Positions 31,430 through 34,050 of a DNA stretch of 34,050 bases are shown here, one piece after another. Below the pieces are notes generated by a model. The model saw only the letters and a program-made list of their open reading frames with translations. It searched no databases and had not been told where the DNA came from. Origin of the DNA: CAVAVT01 sp963592185 (GTDB lineage Bacteria > Bacillota > Negativicutes > Selenomonadales > Selenomonadaceae); contig CAVAVT010000017.1 in NCBI GenBank assembly GCA_963592185.1, positions 1 to 34,050 on the forward strand. The letters are read 5' to 3'. Positions within the stretch are counted from its first letter, which is position 1. Every line of letters begins with the position of its first letter. The translations under genes were made by a program, and so were the position numbers.

Positions 31430-33613
31430 ATGAAAGAAGATTTAACTATTTTTACAGGTATTGATAAGATGTCACTTGAGGATTTAAAGCTTCAGGTGGC
31501 TATTATGGAAACCTTTAACTGTGGAACACTAACTGTTGAATATATAGATTCATTTAAAAACCGTGTTCAAGGAATAACTTCTAAACTCTTTAAATCTTCC
31601 AAGAATAGGTCTAAAATCGCCCCCAATATTAATAATAAAAGAACGGCGTTTACTTTATCAGATTCAATGAGCAATGAATTACAAAAGGCTATTGAAAGAT
31701 ATACGGGTGCCTCTAGAGAATTTCTAATGGAAAGATTGCTTCACAATATTAGATTAAGAACTGGCTATGATAGAACTATTACTGATAGGATGTTGATATC
31801 TAAGGCGGTAGTCGATAAGGCATATAAATATTTGAAAATAGATAGGAATCTATCAAATAATTTAAATGAGATGCCACATCGTGAAAAAATAGAAGCAGTA
31901 TATCGTAGATACTTTGAGAGATTGGCTCAAAAAGGTGGCGATCTTTTTAATGATTTAACGGAAGAGCAAATACAACAATTTGAAAAAGCGGTAGATGAAG
32001 GCATTTCAGCTATGTCTGCCAATGATAAAAAGTACATGCAGGAGGCGTTAAATATAAATGCCTTGACAGGTGAAGCTGTGCGCAAAGCATTAACTAATTC
32101 AGGTTTTACTGCTGGTATTATGGTTCTAATGGGGCAGTTCGGAACTTATATGGCCGTAACCTCTATCATGCACGCACTCTTTACCATCGGTCTTGGTATT
32201 ACGTTGCCGTTCGGAATTTATACCGGAATGAGCACATTTATGGGGATACTAGGTGGTCCGTTGGCTATTATTGGTCTCCTAGGATTTACAATATACAATA
32301 TGAATAATGGTTCATCAAAGCTGGATGGAGAATTATTATCTCAGTTGATTTTTTTCTCCAGGGCAACACACGGACGCTCATTCTCTACATATAGCCTTGA
32401 TAATATTCTGGAAGGAATGCTTGAAAAGTCTAGGAAACGTATTGTCGAGCTTGAAGAAAATTTAGATAGAATTGTTGTATCTGAAAAAAATAGTGTTATT
32501 TTAGATACTTCGTCATATATTACAAAAAAAGAAGCTAAAAAGCTGATTGATGGCAGAATAGACACATTGAACCGGCAGTTTGCTGAGCAGAGAGAAAAAT
32601 ACATTAAGCATGCTCAAAATGAAATGCAGAAGCATGATGAGAAATTACAGAGGAAATATCTCGAAGAGCTAACTGAAATTAGGAGAAATTTTAAAGATAA
32701 ATATACTAATAAGGTTAGGGAGTGCAATGAAGCAAGAGCAGCACTAGAAAAATTAAAGAAAGGAAGGGCTAATGCAGAAGCCCAAATGGAAAAGTCATTC
32801 TATGGTGAAATGCACTTAATGGAGGAAAAATATAAGGCGGCTATAACTTCCATTAAGGATGATTTTGCTAGAAAGGAAGAAATGTATGAAATCGAGTTGC
32901 ATAGCCGGGATAAGGCACTAATGCTTATTAGAAAAGATCTTAACAATTCTCTAAAAGAAATTGATTTATGGAAAAACAAACATAATGATATGATCACTGA
33001 ATTAAGTAAAATAGTAGATGTTGAATTTGATTGTGAAAATGCTGAACGTCAGCTGCTTTCGGCTATTGATAATGCACTTAATCCAGTTTTTAATAGTTTG
33101 GTAATAAATCAGGAAGAGCAGATAGAACAGATTAAGCATAAATTGCGAAATCGGTATACTAGGTTTGGGGAAGATATAATAGAGAGAATGGCGGTAAGTG
33201 AGTTATTAATCAAGATTCTTTGCTCTGCTGATAAAGACGACACGGGCATAAGCATAAATTCAGCAATAAGCAATGCATTACTTCCAGAAGTTGCAATTAC
33301 TGAAGGGGTTCTGAAAAAAATATTTATTCGGACGTATGGTACTGTCGATAAACGCAAATGGACATTGGGATCCATGGCAAGACGTATCAGCAAAGATGCT
33401 CAGAATTGGAGAATGAATTTTAGTAAGAATCTGGATATCATAGTGGATAATCGTAATAACTTAGCGCATGGGTCAATAATAAAAACTGAAAATGCCAGGT
33501 TAGTTCTAGGTATACTTTTTGATGTTCCAGAGCCAGGCTATGATATGCTGCTGTATTTGAACAAGTTCCTTGAACAATATGATATGAACGTTACATTATG
33601 TTTTATAGAATAA
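31430..33613 (+). CDS. YaaW-like membrane, coiled-coil and HEPN-like domain protein
   Basis: This 727-residue multidomain protein carries an N-terminal helical region (1-220), and a hydrophobic Gly-rich stretch at about 226-290 (several membrane passes, containing MGILGGPLAIIGLLGF). This part resembles the UPF0174/YaaW family by eye. A charged coiled coil follows at about 330-530. The C-terminal helical domain contains R675-x4-H680 (DNRNNLAHG), the HEPN ribonuclease motif. The layout suggests a membrane-anchored effector whose HEPN domain could cut RNA when activated, but this is inferred. The start ATG has ggaga 5 nt upstream. The stop abuts the truncated hicB in the same frame. Confidence 0.82.
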   Translation: MKEDLTIFTGIDKMSLEDLKLQVAIMETFNCGTLTVEYIDSFKNRVQGITSKLFKSSKNRSKIAPNINNKRTAFTLSDSMSNELQKAIERYTGASREFLMERLLHNIRLRTGYDRTITDRMLISKAVVDKAYKYLKIDRNLSNNLNEMPHREKIEAVYRRYFERLAQKGGDLFNDLTEEQIQQFEKAVDEGISAMSANDKKYMQEALNINALTGEAVRKALTNSGFTAGIMVLMGQFGTYMAVTSIMHALFTIGLGITLPFGIYTGMSTFMGILGGPLAIIGLLGFTIYNMNNGSSKLDGELLSQLIFFSRATHGRSFSTYSLDNILEGMLEKSRKRIVELEENLDRIVVSEKNSVILDTSSYITKKEAKKLIDGRIDTLNRQFAEQREKYIKHAQNEMQKHDEKLQRKYLEELTEIRRNFKDKYTNKVRECNEARAALEKLKKGRANAEAQMEKSFYGEMHLMEEKYKAAITSIKDDFARKEEMYEIELHSRDKALMLIRKDLNNSLKEIDLWKNKHNDMITELSKIVDVEFDCENAERQLLSAIDNALNPVFNSLVINQEEQIEQIKHKLRNRYTRFGEDIIERMAVSELLIKILCSADKDDTGISINSAISNALLPEVAITEGVLKKIFIRTYGTVDKRKWTLGSMARRISKDAQNWRMNFSKNLDIIVDNRNNLAHGSIIKTENARLVLGILFDVPEPGYDMLLYLNKFLEQYDMNVTLCFIE

Positions 33614-33901
33614 TTCATTCCTAGGAAAGTAAATAGCACTTTGGAAGAAGGCAATGCCATACCAAAAGTAAGCCGTTCTGAGGACATATCAGCAGATGAA
33701 GCACCAAATGGTTTTGTCAGTATGTTGGTGCTTGATATGGATACCTATGCTGAAAAATATGGGGATAAGGCTGTTAGGAAGAATCTGACTATACCGGCAT
33801 GGCAAAATACCTTTGTAGAACGGAAAAACCTCAATGTTTCCAAAATACTGCAGGATGCGTTGTTCCATATGTATACTGGCGATGCCACACAAAAAATATG
33901 A
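33614..33901 (+). pseudogene. hicB antitoxin remnant, 5' end missing
   Basis: From about 33641 the frame encodes the C-terminal two thirds of a HicB antitoxin. It shows EEGNAIPKVS, then FVSMLVLDMDTYAEKYGDKA and VRKNLTIPAWQNTFVERKNL with NVSKILQDAL, the ribbon-helix-helix DNA-binding end of the family. The N-terminal RNase-H-like half, about 55 residues, is absent. No hicA toxin is present on either side. There is no ATG and no ribosome site; only TTG 33641 could start. The frame is continuous with the stop of the HEPN gene. It is most simply read as a relic cut by insertion or deletion. Confidence 0.8.
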
Positions 33902-33945
33902 AAAAGGGCTACTCTTTCCATTGTGGATTGAGTAGCTCTTTTTTG
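33901..33945 (+). terminator. Rho-independent terminator at the right end of the island
   Basis: The stem aaaaagggctactc/gagtagctcttttt (about 14 bp with one G-U) has a 15-nt loop and is followed by T residues. It starts at the hicB stop, so it is the original hicB terminator and now probably ends the cassette transcript. Confidence 0.92.
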
Positions 33946-34002
33946 GATAAAATAATATAAAAAACTAGTGTGGACTTGTAAATGTCAAACATTGGAATTA
34001 TG

Positions 34003-34011
34003 TGATATAAT
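34003..34011 (+). promoter_or_regulatory. Extended -10 promoter near the window end
   Basis: TGA-TATAAT is a perfect -10 with TGn extension; no good -35 is visible. It points to a gene beyond the window. Nothing else is seen in 33946-34050. Confidence 0.5.
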
Positions 34012-34050
34012 AATCCAGTACGTTTTGTGCTTCTCAATTTTGAAGTAGGA

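Overview
The window looks like chromosomal DNA of a diderm, anaerobic Firmicute of the Negativicutes, probably Selenomonadales close to rumen Selenomonas or Anaerovibrio. Three things point there: a Firmicute-style tRNA, rpmG-secE-nusG-rplKAJL and rpoBC block with strong AGGAGG ribosome sites; an RND efflux pair, which implies an outer membrane; and a large pyruvate:ferredoxin oxidoreductase. This placement rests on gene content and protein character, not on a search.

Positions 1-12000 are core information genes. The 3' end of initiator tRNA-fMet, tRNA-Thr(GGT) and elongator tRNA-Met are followed by a terminator. Then come rpmG, secE, nusG, rplK, rplA, rplJ, rplL, a terminator, a new promoter with a structured leader, rpoB and rpoC. 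Cis-regulatory RNA is visible: a likely L1-binding site before rplA, an L10 leader ending in an attenuator before rplJ, and a terminator-like hairpin in the rpoB leader.

Positions 12000-23300 are metabolic and envelope genes. They comprise a small secreted protein on the minus strand, an RND adaptor and pump, and a monocistronic PFOR whose promoter region carries a Rex-like palindrome and repeated AAGTATGC motifs. A minus-strand pair of PLP enzymes follows (a MetB/MetC-type transsulfuration enzyme, then a MalY/PatB-type C-S lyase).

Positions 23400-27800 hold an operon divergent from the PLP pair. It encodes a UroD-superfamily, zinc-site methyltransferase-like protein and a complete polar amino acid ABC importer (lipoprotein, two permeases, ATPase). 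With the neighbouring sulfur amino acid enzymes it suggests uptake and processing of a sulfur or methylated amino acid; the substrate is unknown.

Positions 27900-33900 form an AT-rich accessory island with different codon use. Four co-directional genes encode an AAA+ ATPase, a small one-helix membrane protein, an ankyrin-repeat protein and a 727-residue protein. The last joins a YaaW-like hydrophobic domain, a long coiled coil and a C-terminal HEPN-like domain with an R-x4-H motif. It runs directly into a 5'-truncated hicB antitoxin remnant and a strong terminator. This cassette is the best candidate for an undescribed (possibly anti-phage or stress-response) system. The last 100 bases hold an extended -10 promoter for something beyond the window.
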